DNA from: Campylobacter concisus
GTDB taxonomy: Bacteria > Campylobacterota > Campylobacteria > Campylobacterales > Campylobacteraceae
NCBI RefSeq assembly: GCF_001891085.1
Contig: NZ_JXUP01000006.1
Span: 62,001 to 126,000, forward strand
Reading direction: 5' to 3'
DNA: 64,000 nt
Shown: in pieces, positions 31,243 to 40,489 of the stretch
Position numbering within the stretch: position 1 is the first letter of the stretch
Layout of the letters: each line of letters starts with the position of its first letter
The notes under the pieces: generated by a model
What the model was told of the DNA's origin: nothing
What the model saw: the letters and a program-made list of their open reading frames with translations, nothing else
Databases searched by the model: none
Made by a program: the position numbers and the translations under genes

Positions 31243-31263
31243 GTATTATTTTTAAAATAATAC
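31243..31263. promoter_or_regulatory. Perfect 21-bp palindrome in hsd leader
   Basis: Ten-base arms starting GTATTATTTT surround a central T, just downstream of the likely start of transcription and ending 18 bases before the first ATG. It could be an operator or an mRNA hairpin near the ribosome site AAAGGAG. Confidence 0.6.
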
Positions 31264-31281
31264 AGAAAGGAGTATCTTAAA

Positions 31282-31866
31282 ATGATAAAAATAGGCGATA
31301 TGTCTGAGATAAAAACTGGTCTAGTTTTAAACCGCAAAAAGGCAGACAAAAACGTAGATGAGAAATTTCGCTATAAAGTAGTCTCGCTAAAGTCCTTTAA
31401 CGAAAGTGCACTCTTTGACGGCTCGTTTGCCGATGAGTTCATATCAAGCGAAAAAATAAGCGATGAGTATAAAGTAAGCCGTGGCGATGTCTTGCTGCGC
31501 CTTAGAGAGCCGAATTTCGCCGTTTATATAGACAAAGATTATGACGATCTTATCTACTCATCTTTGATGGTTCGCATAAGGGTTAAAAGCGACATATTTG
31601 ATCCGCGTTTTGTGGCGCATTATCTAAACAGTAGCGCCGTTAAAAGAGCTCTTGCGCCAGATATTTCAGGCACTACAATAGCGATGATAGGTATTGCAAG
31701 CATAAATAATATAAAAATACCAGCCATAAATTTGCAAACCCAAAACAAGATAGTAAAATACCTAAATTTAGCTCGCGAGGAGAGCGAAATTTTGCAAAAT
31801 TTAGCAGCTCAAAAGCAAAAATACCACAAAAGCATATTTGAAAATTTAATAAAAGAGGAGAACTAA
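31282..31866 (+). CDS. Half-size HsdS-like specificity protein
   Basis: This 194-residue protein has one target-recognition-domain-like unit and one C-terminal coiled-coil segment, about half an HsdS. It starts IKIGDMSEIKTGLVLNRK, the typical TRD entry, has SGTTIAMIGIASINNIKIP where HsdS proteins switch from DNA contact to the spacer helix, and ends in QNLAAQKQKYHKSIFENL. Single-TRD S proteins can work as dimers or alternate with the full HsdS. It precedes hsdM by one base, in the same operon. Whether it gives a second methylation specificity or decoys HsdM is unknown. Confidence 0.78.
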   Translation: MIKIGDMSEIKTGLVLNRKKADKNVDEKFRYKVVSLKSFNESALFDGSFADEFISSEKISDEYKVSRGDVLLRLREPNFAVYIDKDYDDLIYSSLMVRIRVKSDIFDPRFVAHYLNSSAVKRALAPDISGTTIAMIGIASINNIKIPAINLQTQNKIVKYLNLAREESEILQNLAAQKQKYHKSIFENLIKEEN

Positions 31867-31867
31867 G

Positions 31868-33358
31868 ATGCAAAAGACCACTCAAGAGATCATAAATAAC
31901 GTCGTTTGGAAGGCTTGCGACACATTTCGCGGCACGATGGACGGAAGTGATTATAAAGACTATGTTTTAACGATGCTTTTTGTTAAGTATCTATCTGATT
32001 TTTATAAAGAAAAGCTTGAATTGCTTAAAGCCGAATACGGCGATAAGAGCGATAGGGTCGAAGCAAAGCTAAAGAAAGAGAAATTTAAACTTGATGAGAG
32101 TTGCACCTTTGAATATCTTTTGGCGCACAAAGAGGCTGCAAATTTAGGCGAGATAATGAACAAAACGCTAGAAAAGATCGAAGAAGACAATAAAGACAAG
32201 CTTGAAGGCATCTTTAGAAGCATCGACTTTAATAACAAAAACAAGCTCGGCGACACGAAAGTGAGAAACGCCATATTGAAAAATTTGCTCGATGATTTTA
32301 GTGACGCTAGGCTAGATCTTCGCCCTTCTATGCTTGAGGGCAACGACATAATAGGCGACGCATATGAGTATCTTATAGCTTACTTTGCAAGTGACTCTGG
32401 CAAAAAAGGCGGAGAGTTTTACACACCAAGCGAGGTTTCGACGCTTCTTGCAAAACTAGTTGAGCCAAAAGAGGGCGATATGATCTACGATCCTACTTGT
32501 GGCTCTGGCTCGCTTCTTATCAAGGCTTCAAAAGAGGTCGGCAGCAAAAATTTCCGCCTTTACGGACAAGAGAAAAACGGACAAACTCACGCACTTTGCA
32601 AGATGAATATGTTCTTACACGAGATAAACGATGCGGTGATCGAGTGGGGCGATACGATCAGAAATCCACTCCACCTACAAGACAACCTCATAAAGACATT
32701 TGACATAGTCGTGGCAAATCCCCCCTTTAGCCTTGATAAATGGGGTGCCGACTTTGCCGTGAACGATCCTTTTATGAGATTTGCTAGCTATGCTTTACCG
32801 CCAAAGAGCAAGGGTGACTACGCATTTGTCGTGCATATGATAAAAAGCTTGGGTACTAACGGCAAAATGGGCGTCGTACTTCCGCATGGAGTGCTATTTC
32901 GCGGAGCAAATGAGGGTAAGATCCGCCAAAAGCTAATCGAAGAAAATTTACTTGACGCCGTCATCGGACTACCGGCAAATTTATTTTATGGCACGACCAT
33001 CCCTGCTTGCATACTTGTTTTTAAGAAAAACCGCTCAAACGAAGATGTGCTATTTATCGATGCTAGCAAGGAATTTGAAAAAAGCAAAAACCAAAACTCG
33101 CTAAGTGAGCAAAATATAAAAAAGATAGTCACTACCTATAAAAACAGAAGCGAGATAGAAAAATACTCCCACCTAGCAAGCCTTAGCGAGATAAAAGAAA
33201 ACGACTATAACCTAAACATCCCTCGCTACGTCGATACCTTTGAAGAAGAAGAGATTGTAGATATCGAGGCGACAAAGAAAGAAATTTCACGCCTAGAAGC
33301 CGAGCTAAAAAGCATTCAAAGCAAGATGAGCGAGTATCTTGCGGAGCTTGGGTTATGA
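31868..33358 (+). CDS. hsdM: Type I restriction-modification methyltransferase HsdM
   Basis: This 496-residue N6-adenine methyltransferase has a standard N-terminal helical domain (NNVVWKACDTFRGTMDG). The SAM-binding motif I is DPTCGSGSLL near residue 210, and the catalytic motif IV is NPPF near 285 (VANPPFSLDKWG). The C-terminus is a coiled coil that contacts HsdS. It methylates the host target with HsdS and forms the cutting complex with HsdR. The TGA overlaps the ATG of the next gene by four bases. The gene carries no disruption. Confidence 0.96.
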   Translation: MQKTTQEIINNVVWKACDTFRGTMDGSDYKDYVLTMLFVKYLSDFYKEKLELLKAEYGDKSDRVEAKLKKEKFKLDESCTFEYLLAHKEAANLGEIMNKTLEKIEEDNKDKLEGIFRSIDFNNKNKLGDTKVRNAILKNLLDDFSDARLDLRPSMLEGNDIIGDAYEYLIAYFASDSGKKGGEFYTPSEVSTLLAKLVEPKEGDMIYDPTCGSGSLLIKASKEVGSKNFRLYGQEKNGQTHALCKMNMFLHEINDAVIEWGDTIRNPLHLQDNLIKTFDIVVANPPFSLDKWGADFAVNDPFMRFASYALPPKSKGDYAFVVHMIKSLGTNGKMGVVLPHGVLFRGANEGKIRQKLIEENLLDAVIGLPANLFYGTTIPACILVFKKNRSNEDVLFIDASKEFEKSKNQNSLSEQNIKKIVTTYKNRSEIEKYSHLASLSEIKENDYNLNIPRYVDTFEEEEIVDIEATKKEISRLEAELKSIQSKMSEYLAELGL

Positions 33359-34602
33359 GCGAATTTAAAAATTTACCAAGCGGATGGAAGGTCGTGAGGC
33401 TTGGGGATGTTGCTGAAAAATCTATTCTTAAAAATAGAAATAGTTCAATTAAATTGGTTTTGTCAAATTCAGCCATTGATGGTTTGGTTGCACAGAATGA
33501 ATATTTTGATAAAGATATAGCAAATAAAGAAAATATACAAGATTATTACATTGTTGATTTGGGCGATTTTGTTTATAATCCAAGAATTTCACAGAGTGCC
33601 CCTACTGGACCAATTAATAGAAATATGTTATCTAAGGGCATAGTATCTCCGTTGTATACGGTTTTTACTGTTCAAGATGAGATATTGGCAAAATTTTTAG
33701 AATATTTTTTTAAAACTATTGTATGGCAAAATCAAGTCAAAAGTGTAGCAAACTACGGCGCTAGGCATGATAGGATAAATATAACAGATAATGCTTTTTT
33801 TTCTTTGAAAATTTTGACCCCGCCGTTAGACGAGCAAAAAAAGATAGCGGAAATTTTATCTACTTGGGATGAGGCTATAAATTTAACTATAAATTTGATA
33901 GAAAGCAAAAAGCAGTTTAAAAAAGCTCTTATGCAAAATTTACTCACAGCCAAGATCCGCTTTCCCGAGTTCAAAGGCGAGTGGCGAGAAATAAGGCTTG
34001 GTAATATAGGAAAATCATATAACGGCTTAATTGGTAAAGTTGCAGAAGATTTTCAAAATGGAAATTCAAATTTTATAACGTACAAAAATATCTTTGATAA
34101 CCCTAAAATAGATATCAATATTTTTGAAAAAGTAAAAATTATGGAAGATGAAGAGCAAAATTTGGTTAAATTCGGAGATATATTTTTTACGACCTCATCA
34201 GAAACCCCAAACGAAGTCGGGATAAGCTCTGTTTTATTAAGTAAATGTGGTATTTTGTATTTAAATAGTTTTTGTTTCGGGTTTAGGTTAAACAATTTTG
34301 AAATTTTATCCCCGTGTTTTGCCGTATTCTATTTTAGAAGCGATTGTTTTAGAAAACAGATATTTAAATTAGCACAAGGTAGCACAAGATTTAATATATC
34401 AAAAACTGAGGTATTAAATTTAAATATTAAAATTCCAAATTTAGACGAGCAACAAAAAGTCGCAAAGGCTTTAACGGCTTGCGATGATGAGATAAATTTA
34501 CTAAATTTAAAGCTTGAAAATTTGAAAAAACAAAAACAAGGCTTGATGCAAAAACTACTAAAAGGAGAAATAAGAACATGTTATGTGAAAAAAGCAATGT
34601 AA
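33355..34602 (+). CDS. hsdS: Type I restriction-modification specificity subunit HsdS
   Basis: This 415-residue protein has two target-recognition domains (about residues 8-165 and 210-380), each followed by a conserved helix: PPLDEQKKIAEILSTWDEAI after the first and PNLDEQQKVAKALTACDDEI after the second. This two-fold arrangement sets the bipartite DNA target. The TRDs are AT-rich compared with the spacers, as expected for fast-exchanged parts. It overlaps hsdM by four bases and the HAD gene by 25. The half-size S gene at the operon start is a possible recombination donor or alternative partner. Confidence 0.95.
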   Translation: MSEFKNLPSGWKVVRLGDVAEKSILKNRNSSIKLVLSNSAIDGLVAQNEYFDKDIANKENIQDYYIVDLGDFVYNPRISQSAPTGPINRNMLSKGIVSPLYTVFTVQDEILAKFLEYFFKTIVWQNQVKSVANYGARHDRINITDNAFFSLKILTPPLDEQKKIAEILSTWDEAINLTINLIESKKQFKKALMQNLLTAKIRFPEFKGEWREIRLGNIGKSYNGLIGKVAEDFQNGNSNFITYKNIFDNPKIDINIFEKVKIMEDEEQNLVKFGDIFFTTSSETPNEVGISSVLLSKCGILYLNSFCFGFRLNNFEILSPCFAVFYFRSDCFRKQIFKLAQGSTRFNISKTEVLNLNIKIPNLDEQQKVAKALTACDDEINLLNLKLENLKKQKQGLMQKLLKGEIRTCYVKKAM

Positions 34603-35846
34603 TAATGGCAATCGCATATGATTTTGACGGAACACTAGCAAGAGGAAATATACAAGAAAATTCTTTTATACCAACAACACTAGGTATAAAAAAAGAAGAT
34701 TTTTGGAATAAAGTAAAGGAACTATCTGAAGAAAACAATATGGATGAGATATTGTCATATATGTATTTGATTGTGAAAAAAGCAGATGGTGCTGGTGCAA
34801 AAATTACAAGAGAGGAGCTTAGTAAACACGGTAAAACTGTTAAATACTTTAACGGTGTGGAAGAGTTTTTTGAAAGGATTAATGATTATGCTGCACAAAA
34901 GGGGATATCGATTGAGCATTATATAGTATCATCAGGTACCAAAGAAATGATCGATGGAACGACTATAGCGAATAAATTTAAAAATATTTATGCGTCATCA
35001 TTTATGTATGATGAATACGGCAAACCGACTTGGCCAGCTTTGGCAATTAACTATACGACAAAAACTCAATATTTATACAGGATAAGCAAAGGAATTCTTA
35101 ACGCTTGGGACAATAAACTAATTAATAAATATATACCAGAGAATGAAAGACGTATTTTATTTGAGAATATGATATATATAGGTGATGGAGAAACCGATGT
35201 TCCAGCTATGAAGTTACTAAAAACTAATGGTGGAACTTCAATTGCTGTTTATGATGAAAATAAAGAAACTGCCAAAACTCTTTTGGAGCAAAATAGAGTT
35301 AATTATATTGCTAAAGCTGACTATACTGACGGATCGGAGATAGATGCTATTATAAAATCTACGATAGATAGAATTAGTTTAAACTTAACAAATGGAAAAT
35401 TGCAAATATATAATAAGCAAAATACTACAGAAATAAACATACAAAAATCCAATAATCAAGCAAGGGATAAACAATATTATTTAAGTGTTCTTAAAACGGA
35501 AGGATTTAAATTAGAAGATACTAACAAGGCAAATAAAATATATTTAAAAAAATATTCATGGGATGACCACGGATATCAAACCTCGTTTTATATATGGAAT
35601 AATGGAAATTATATTGGAACGGCTAAAATAGCGAAACTAAATCAAAATAAAAATGAGCATACTGCGGATTTACTGGAGAAGAATTTTGATAAGTTAGATG
35701 ATGATTTTTTCTCTGTTATACGCTTTAAAAAAGATGAGATAGATGAAGATACTAAAGAGGCATTGAGGTTTTTATTGAATGATATTAGTAATACTAATAA
35801 ATACGATAATAATGAAATTGTAAAAAAATCTTTAAAGAGAAGTTAG
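34578..35846 (+). CDS. HAD-family phosphatase-like protein inside the hsd operon, with unknown C-terminal domain
   Basis: In this 422-residue protein the first 270 or so residues form a HAD fold. The nucleophile motif is YDFDGTLARG near residue 15, a YIVSSGTKEMIDG segment holds motif II, and IYIGDGETDVPAM is motif IV. A 30-residue linker and about 120 residues with YLKKYSWDDHGYQTSFYIW and FFSVIRFKKDEID follow; I do not recognise that part. The ATG at 34578 has AAAGGAG at the right distance, so the 25-base overlap with hsdS is probably real. It is placed between hsdS and hsdR and is AT-rich. A role in signalling or in protecting the host during restriction is a guess; no function is assigned. 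Confidence 0.75.
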   Translation: MLCEKSNVIMAIAYDFDGTLARGNIQENSFIPTTLGIKKEDFWNKVKELSEENNMDEILSYMYLIVKKADGAGAKITREELSKHGKTVKYFNGVEEFFERINDYAAQKGISIEHYIVSSGTKEMIDGTTIANKFKNIYASSFMYDEYGKPTWPALAINYTTKTQYLYRISKGILNAWDNKLINKYIPENERRILFENMIYIGDGETDVPAMKLLKTNGGTSIAVYDENKETAKTLLEQNRVNYIAKADYTDGSEIDAIIKSTIDRISLNLTNGKLQIYNKQNTTEINIQKSNNQARDKQYYLSVLKTEGFKLEDTNKANKIYLKKYSWDDHGYQTSFYIWNNGNYIGTAKIAKLNQNKNEHTADLLEKNFDKLDDDFFSVIRFKKDEIDEDTKEALRFLLNDISNTNKYDNNEIVKKSLKRS

Positions 35847-35863
35847 CCAAATAAGGATACCAA

Positions 35864-38800
35864 ATGACCCCAGATACTTCAGAAAATAAGATCCAGCAAA
35901 ACAGCATAAATTTACTTCAAAGCTTGGGCTATAAATTTATAAGCAGAGAGGAAAATTTAAAGCTTCGTGGCGGTAAATCAAGCGAGATTTTGTTTAGAGA
36001 AATTTTAACCAAAAAGCTTGGTGAGATAAATGGCTATGAGTATAAGGGCAAGAGGTATAAATTTAGCCAAAGTAATGTTTTGAAAGCGGTTGATGAGCTA
36101 GCTGGGGTATCTTTAAACGAAGGGCTAATGGTCGCAAACGAAAGGATCACAAATTTACTCTTGCTTGGAACCAGTTTAGAAGAAAATTTAGAAGATGGGA
36201 CGAGGAGGAGCTTTTCTTTTAAATTTATAGACTTTGAAAATTTGCAAAATAACGACTTTTGCGTAACGGAAGAATTTGAAGTAAGCAGAGTAAGCCAGAG
36301 CGACGCACAAAAACACAGAAGACCTGATCTTGTGCTTTTTATAAACGGCATACCAATAGTCGTGATCGAGCTTAAAAAATCAAGCGTAAGCTTTGAAAAC
36401 GGCATAAAGCAGCTTGAAAAAGAGCAGGGCAAAGATGAGATAGCGCACCTTTTTAAATACATCCAGCTAACCATCGCGGCAAATGGAAGTGGGGCAAGAT
36501 ACGGCACAACTGGAACGCCGTTTAAATTTTATAGCGTGTGGAAAGAACAAGACGAGGTAAAAGCAAAAGAGAGCCTAAAGAGCGTGATAAATGGTAGAGA
36601 GGTGAGTGCGCTTGATATGACACTCTTTGCGCTACTATCGAAAGATAGGCTGCTAAGGCTAGTTAGGCACTATATAGTGTTTGATAAAAGGATGAAAAAA
36701 GTTTGCAGATATCAGCAGTTTTTCGCTATCGAAGAGACGCTAAAGAGGGTATCGGCGAAAAAAGACGGAGCAAGAGCGGGCGGACTCATCTGGCACACGC
36801 AAGGAAGCGGCAAATCGCTCACGATGGTGATGCTAACAAAGCTTTTAAAGCAAATTTACATAAACTCAAAGATCATCGTCGTAACTGATAGGATAGATCT
36901 AGACGGACAGATACACGAGACTTTTGAAAATACGGACGTGAAAGCAGGGCGAGCAAGTAGCGGAAGCGATCTGATAGAGAAGCTACAAAGCGGTGTTAGC
37001 GTGATAACTACGCTTGTGCATAAATTTGAAAAGGTGAAAAATCAAAAGGTAGTGATAAGAGATGGCGATATATTTGTGCTAGTGGATGAGAGCCACCGCA
37101 CGCAAGGTGGAGACCTGCATAAGGCTATGAAAAAGGCGTTGCCTCTTGCTTGTTATATAGGATTTACCGGCACGCCACTTTTAAAACGCGAGAAAAACAG
37201 CTTTGCCAAATTTGGCGGAGAAATTCATAGATATACGATAGATGATGCGGTAAAAGACGGAGCTGTGTTGCCGCTACTTTACGAGGGGCGATACGTGGGT
37301 CAAGAGGTGCTAGACCCTGAGGGGCTAACTAGGAAATTTGACCTCATATCAAGAGAGCTTGGCGATGAGGCTAAAAGGGACTTGCAGCAAAAGTGGGCGA
37401 GGTTTGAGCGTGTGGCATCAAGTGAGCAAAGGCTGGAGCTAATAGCTGTGGATATAAATGAGCACATCAAAAAGACTTTGAAAAAAAGTGGCTTTAAGGC
37501 GATGCTGGCAACGCAAAGAAAATATGACGCCATAAAATATCATCAGATATTTGAAGAATTTGGAGAGATAAAAAGTGCTTATGTGATATCAAGCAATGAG
37601 CACGAGGAACTTGAGGGCGGTCATAAAGAGTATGTCGCAAAGGCGTGGCAAGAGACTATAAGGGGCTACGGCAGCGAAGAAGCGTATCTAAAGCATGTGA
37701 AGGATGAATTTATTTACGGCGACGAGATAGACTTGCTCATCGTCGTGGATAAGCTTTTAACTGGCTTTGACGCGCCAAGAGCAAGCACGCTTTATATAGA
37801 TAAACAGCTAAAAGAGCATAATTTGCTCCAAGCCATAGCTAGAGTAAATAGGCTTTATGACGGGAAAGACTACGGCTACATTATTGACTATAGAGGGCTT
37901 TTAGGTGAGCTTGATCAGGCGCTTACTAGCTATGCTTCGCTAAGTGGCTTTGACCCAGAAGATATAACTGGAGCCGTGATAGACGTAAGAAGCGAGATAA
38001 TAAAGGCTAAGACTTACTATACTCATCTGGATGATCTTTTTAGCAGCGTGAAATTTAAAGACGATCTGGAAAGCTACGTGGCGGTTTTAGAAGACGCGCA
38101 AAAACGAGATGACTTTAAAGAGTGGCTATCGCAGTTTGCTAGGGCATTTAAACTAGCGCTTTCAAGTGAGAAAATTTCTGATATCTTAAGTGAAGAGGAG
38201 ATCAAAACTTATAAGCAAAGAGTTAAATTTTATAACGAGCTAAGAAAGGCGGTACAACTAAGGTATCACGAGGCTTGCGACTTTGGCAAATACGAAGCAC
38301 AGATGCAAAAGCTGCTCGATACTTACGTAAATGCACAAGGGGTCAATAAGCTTACGAAGCTCGTAAATATCTTTGAGACAGAATTTGACGATGAGGTGCA
38401 AAGGGTTGAGGGTAAAAACGCAAAGGCTGATATGATCATCAGCGCCGTAAGCGCGGTAGTAAAAGAGAAAATGGACTCAAATCCAGCATTTTATAAATCA
38501 ATAGCGCAGCAGATACAAGATATCATCGACGAGTATAAAGCAAAAAGGCTAAGCGAAGAGGAAAAGCTTGCCAAAGCAAAACTACTAAAAGACCTTATAA
38601 CAGGTGCTTTAAAGCCAAATGAAGATAGATATCCAAAAGAATTTAATGGTAAGAAAATTTTGTTTGCTATTTATGATAATTTGTTTGATATTTTGGGCGA
38701 TGTGGAGCTTGCGGATATAGAGACGGTCGCTAAAAATTTGAGCATGAAATTTTATGAAATTTACGAAGAGGCTTCAAAAAAACCAGAATGGCACAAAAAT

Positions 38801-38941
38801 AAAGACGTAGAAAATGAGATAACAAGCGCTATGGAGGACGCTCTTTGGGAGGTAGAGGACGAATACGGCGTTTCTATCGATGAGAAAGAGAAAATTTACC
38901 AAACTATCCGTGGAATAGAGATAAGCTTTTATGTTAAATGA
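35864..38941 (+). CDS. hsdR: Type I restriction endonuclease subunit HsdR
   Basis: In this 1025-residue restriction and translocation subunit, the nuclease motif is PDLVLFINGIPIVVIELKKS near residues 162-180 (PD...ExK). Superfamily 2 helicase motifs follow: HTQGSGKSLTM (Walker A), VDESHRTQ (DEAD-type), GFTGTPL, and LLTGFDAPRAST with ARVNRLYDGK (motif VI). It pumps DNA past the HsdMS complex and cuts at a distance. It is full length, with no frameshift. It follows the HAD gene by 17 bases and overlaps the metalloprotease gene by 11. Confidence 0.97.
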   Translation: MTPDTSENKIQQNSINLLQSLGYKFISREENLKLRGGKSSEILFREILTKKLGEINGYEYKGKRYKFSQSNVLKAVDELAGVSLNEGLMVANERITNLLLLGTSLEENLEDGTRRSFSFKFIDFENLQNNDFCVTEEFEVSRVSQSDAQKHRRPDLVLFINGIPIVVIELKKSSVSFENGIKQLEKEQGKDEIAHLFKYIQLTIAANGSGARYGTTGTPFKFYSVWKEQDEVKAKESLKSVINGREVSALDMTLFALLSKDRLLRLVRHYIVFDKRMKKVCRYQQFFAIEETLKRVSAKKDGARAGGLIWHTQGSGKSLTMVMLTKLLKQIYINSKIIVVTDRIDLDGQIHETFENTDVKAGRASSGSDLIEKLQSGVSVITTLVHKFEKVKNQKVVIRDGDIFVLVDESHRTQGGDLHKAMKKALPLACYIGFTGTPLLKREKNSFAKFGGEIHRYTIDDAVKDGAVLPLLYEGRYVGQEVLDPEGLTRKFDLISRELGDEAKRDLQQKWARFERVASSEQRLELIAVDINEHIKKTLKKSGFKAMLATQRKYDAIKYHQIFEEFGEIKSAYVISSNEHEELEGGHKEYVAKAWQETIRGYGSEEAYLKHVKDEFIYGDEIDLLIVVDKLLTGFDAPRASTLYIDKQLKEHNLLQAIARVNRLYDGKDYGYIIDYRGLLGELDQALTSYASLSGFDPEDITGAVIDVRSEIIKAKTYYTHLDDLFSSVKFKDDLESYVAVLEDAQKRDDFKEWLSQFARAFKLALSSEKISDILSEEEIKTYKQRVKFYNELRKAVQLRYHEACDFGKYEAQMQKLLDTYVNAQGVNKLTKLVNIFETEFDDEVQRVEGKNAKADMIISAVSAVVKEKMDSNPAFYKSIAQQIQDIIDEYKAKRLSEEEKLAKAKLLKDLITGALKPNEDRYPKEFNGKKILFAIYDNLFDILGDVELADIETVAKNLSMKFYEIYEEASKKPEWHKNKDVENEITSAMEDALWEVEDEYGVSIDEKEKIYQTIRGIEISFYVK

Positions 38942-39590
38942 GGTAAAAATCATCAAAAAAGAGGTGAAAAATATCACCTTAAAAGTTAGACCAAATGGCG
39001 AAGCGATCCTAACCGCGCCAAAAACCGCAAGCAATGAGCATATAAAATTTATCATAAAAAAAAGAGCTAAATGGATAGTACAAAAGCGTGCGTTTTTTAC
39101 CTCGTTTAAGACGAGCCAAAAAGAGTACGTAAGCGGTGAGGACTTTAAATATCTTGGACGAAGCTATAGGCTTAAAGTGGTACAGTCTAAAGAGGAGCGT
39201 GTAAGGTTGCAAAGAGGCTATCTGGGGCTCTTTGTGAAAGATAAAAGCGACCTAGAGCGAAAAAGAAATTTGGTCTATGAGTGGTACTATGAAAAGGCGA
39301 TGTTATATTTTTTTAATATCTTGCAAGAGTTTAACAAGATGGTAAAACAAGATATCAAAAGCGTAAAGATAAGGCAGATGAAGACGAGATGGGGGAGTTG
39401 CAACCCCTATAAATCATATATAAATTTAAACATAGAGCTTATCAAAAAGCCAAAATCGTGCATCGAGTACGTCATATTTCACGAGCTTGCTCACCTGCTG
39501 TATCCAAATCACTCAAAGAAATTTTATGACTATCTAACGCTTTATATGCCTGATTGGCAAAAACGCAAGGAAATTTTAGAAATAGTTTAG
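38931..39590 (+). CDS. YgjP-type (DUF45) metalloprotease-like protein
   Basis: This 219-residue protein of the YgjP/DUF45 family has the zinc-binding motif VIFHELAHLLYPNHSKKF near the C-terminus. The preceding KTRWGSCNPYKSYINLN is the family hallmark. The N-terminal beta-rich part starts KKEVKNITLKVRPNGEAIL. Genes of this family often follow hsdR in type I loci, and the 11-base overlap here ties it to the operon. Its substrate is unknown; proteolytic control of the restriction complex is one possibility. Confidence 0.88.
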   Translation: MLNEVKIIKKEVKNITLKVRPNGEAILTAPKTASNEHIKFIIKKRAKWIVQKRAFFTSFKTSQKEYVSGEDFKYLGRSYRLKVVQSKEERVRLQRGYLGLFVKDKSDLERKRNLVYEWYYEKAMLYFFNILQEFNKMVKQDIKSVKIRQMKTRWGSCNPYKSYINLNIELIKKPKSCIEYVIFHELAHLLYPNHSKKFYDYLTLYMPDWQKRKEILEIV

Positions 39591-39702
39591 AAAATTTGGC
39601 TTAAATTTTGGACTATTAAACATTTTTTGTATTTTAAAAATATTTTAAAACCTAAGGAAAAGTGATAAAAAATTTTTAATTTTTTAGTGTTGATAAAGTA
39701 GG

Positions 39703-39779
39703 TGGTGGGTTCACCAGGACTCGAACCTGGGACCATCCGGTTATGAGCCGGATGCTCTAACCAACTGAGCTATGAACCC
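39703..39779 (-). tRNA. tRNA-Met or Ile2 (CAT anticodon), with encoded CCA
   Basis: On the minus strand the acceptor arm GGGTTCA (from 39779) pairs with TGAACCC, followed by A and an encoded CCA ending at 39703. The anticodon loop CTCATAA carries CAT, in a stem of CCGG/CCGG type. The T-loop is GTTCGAGTC. There is a normal mismatch-free acceptor pair at position 1, so it is not the initiator type. Elongator Met and lysidine-modified Ile2 cannot be told apart with certainty here; Met is more likely. Confidence 0.92.
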
Positions 39780-39869
39780 GCAGTTGAAAGAAAATTGTAT
39801 TATACAAGAAAAAGCTTATCTAAATATAAAAAATAGCCTTTTTTACGTGGAGTATAAAACGAACAAATT

Positions 39870-39898
39870 TAAAAAGAAAAGCCCTAAAATAGGGCTTT
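39870..39898 (-). terminator. Terminator of ppa
   Basis: On the minus strand, AAAGCCCT pairs with AGGGCTTT around a 5-base loop, followed by TTCTTTTT. It lies four bases after the ppa stop. Confidence 0.8.
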
Positions 39899-39901
39899 AA
39901 A

Positions 39902-40420
39902 TTATTTATAATTTTTAATAGCAGCGTCTAAAATCTCTTTTGCAGCGTTTGCGTCTTTAAATTCTTTTACCTTTACCCATTTATTTGGCTCAAGAATTTT
40001 ATAAGTTTCAAAGAAATTTTTAATTTTATTTAGCGTTGCAACTGGTAAGTCTTCGTAGCTTTTTATCGCTTCATATCTTGGATCGATCTTTGTAACTGGC
40101 ACAGCCAAAAGCTTCTCGTCCATACCTGCCTCATCCTCCATCACCAAAACGCCTATCAAGCGGCAAGGGATGACGCTACCAGCTTGAAGCGGATACTCAT
40201 TTAGCACCAAAATATCAGCTGGATCGCCGTCAGCTGCAAGTGTGTTTGGCACAAAGCCGTAGTTTGCTGGGTAGAACATCGCTGAGTAAAGCACGCGATC
40301 AACCACGACTGCACCGCTATCTTTGTCGATCTCGTATTTGATATTTGAGCCATAAGGTATTTCGATTACGGCATTGATTTTATCTGGGTTTGAGCCAGCT
40401 TTAATTTTTGAAACGTCCAT
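39902..40420 (-). CDS. ppa: Inorganic pyrophosphatase
   Basis: This 172-residue family I soluble pyrophosphatase hydrolyses PPi from biosynthesis to two phosphates with Mg2+. The signature GDPADILVL (D-x-x-D metal ligands) is near residue 63. EIPYGSNIKYEIDKDSG and YPANYGFVPNTLA are conserved blocks. Length matches bacterial Ppa. It sits in the ppa, adk, aspS cluster on the minus strand, as in C. jejuni, although two small exported-protein genes intervene between ppa and adk here. Confidence 0.97.
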   Translation of the reverse strand: MDVSKIKAGSNPDKINAVIEIPYGSNIKYEIDKDSGAVVVDRVLYSAMFYPANYGFVPNTLAADGDPADILVLNEYPLQAGSVIPCRLIGVLVMEDEAGMDEKLLAVPVTKIDPRYEAIKSYEDLPVATLNKIKNFFETYKILEPNKWVKVKEFKDANAAKEILDAAIKNYK

Positions 40421-40489
40421 ATATTCGTCCTTTGTGTTAGAAATTTTCGTGATTTTAGTATTTTTTGCATTAAATACTCGTAAATTTAA

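Larger units (their letters stand above)
30910..31281. other. Divergent control region between the NifB-like and hsd operons
   Basis: 372 very AT-rich bases without a gene. The right part holds the hsd promoter (31196-31224) and two 21-base palindromes (31166-31186, 31243-31263). For the leftward operon I see only AAAGGAGATTTC just upstream of its ATG as ribosome site, and no clear promoter. Confidence 0.6.
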
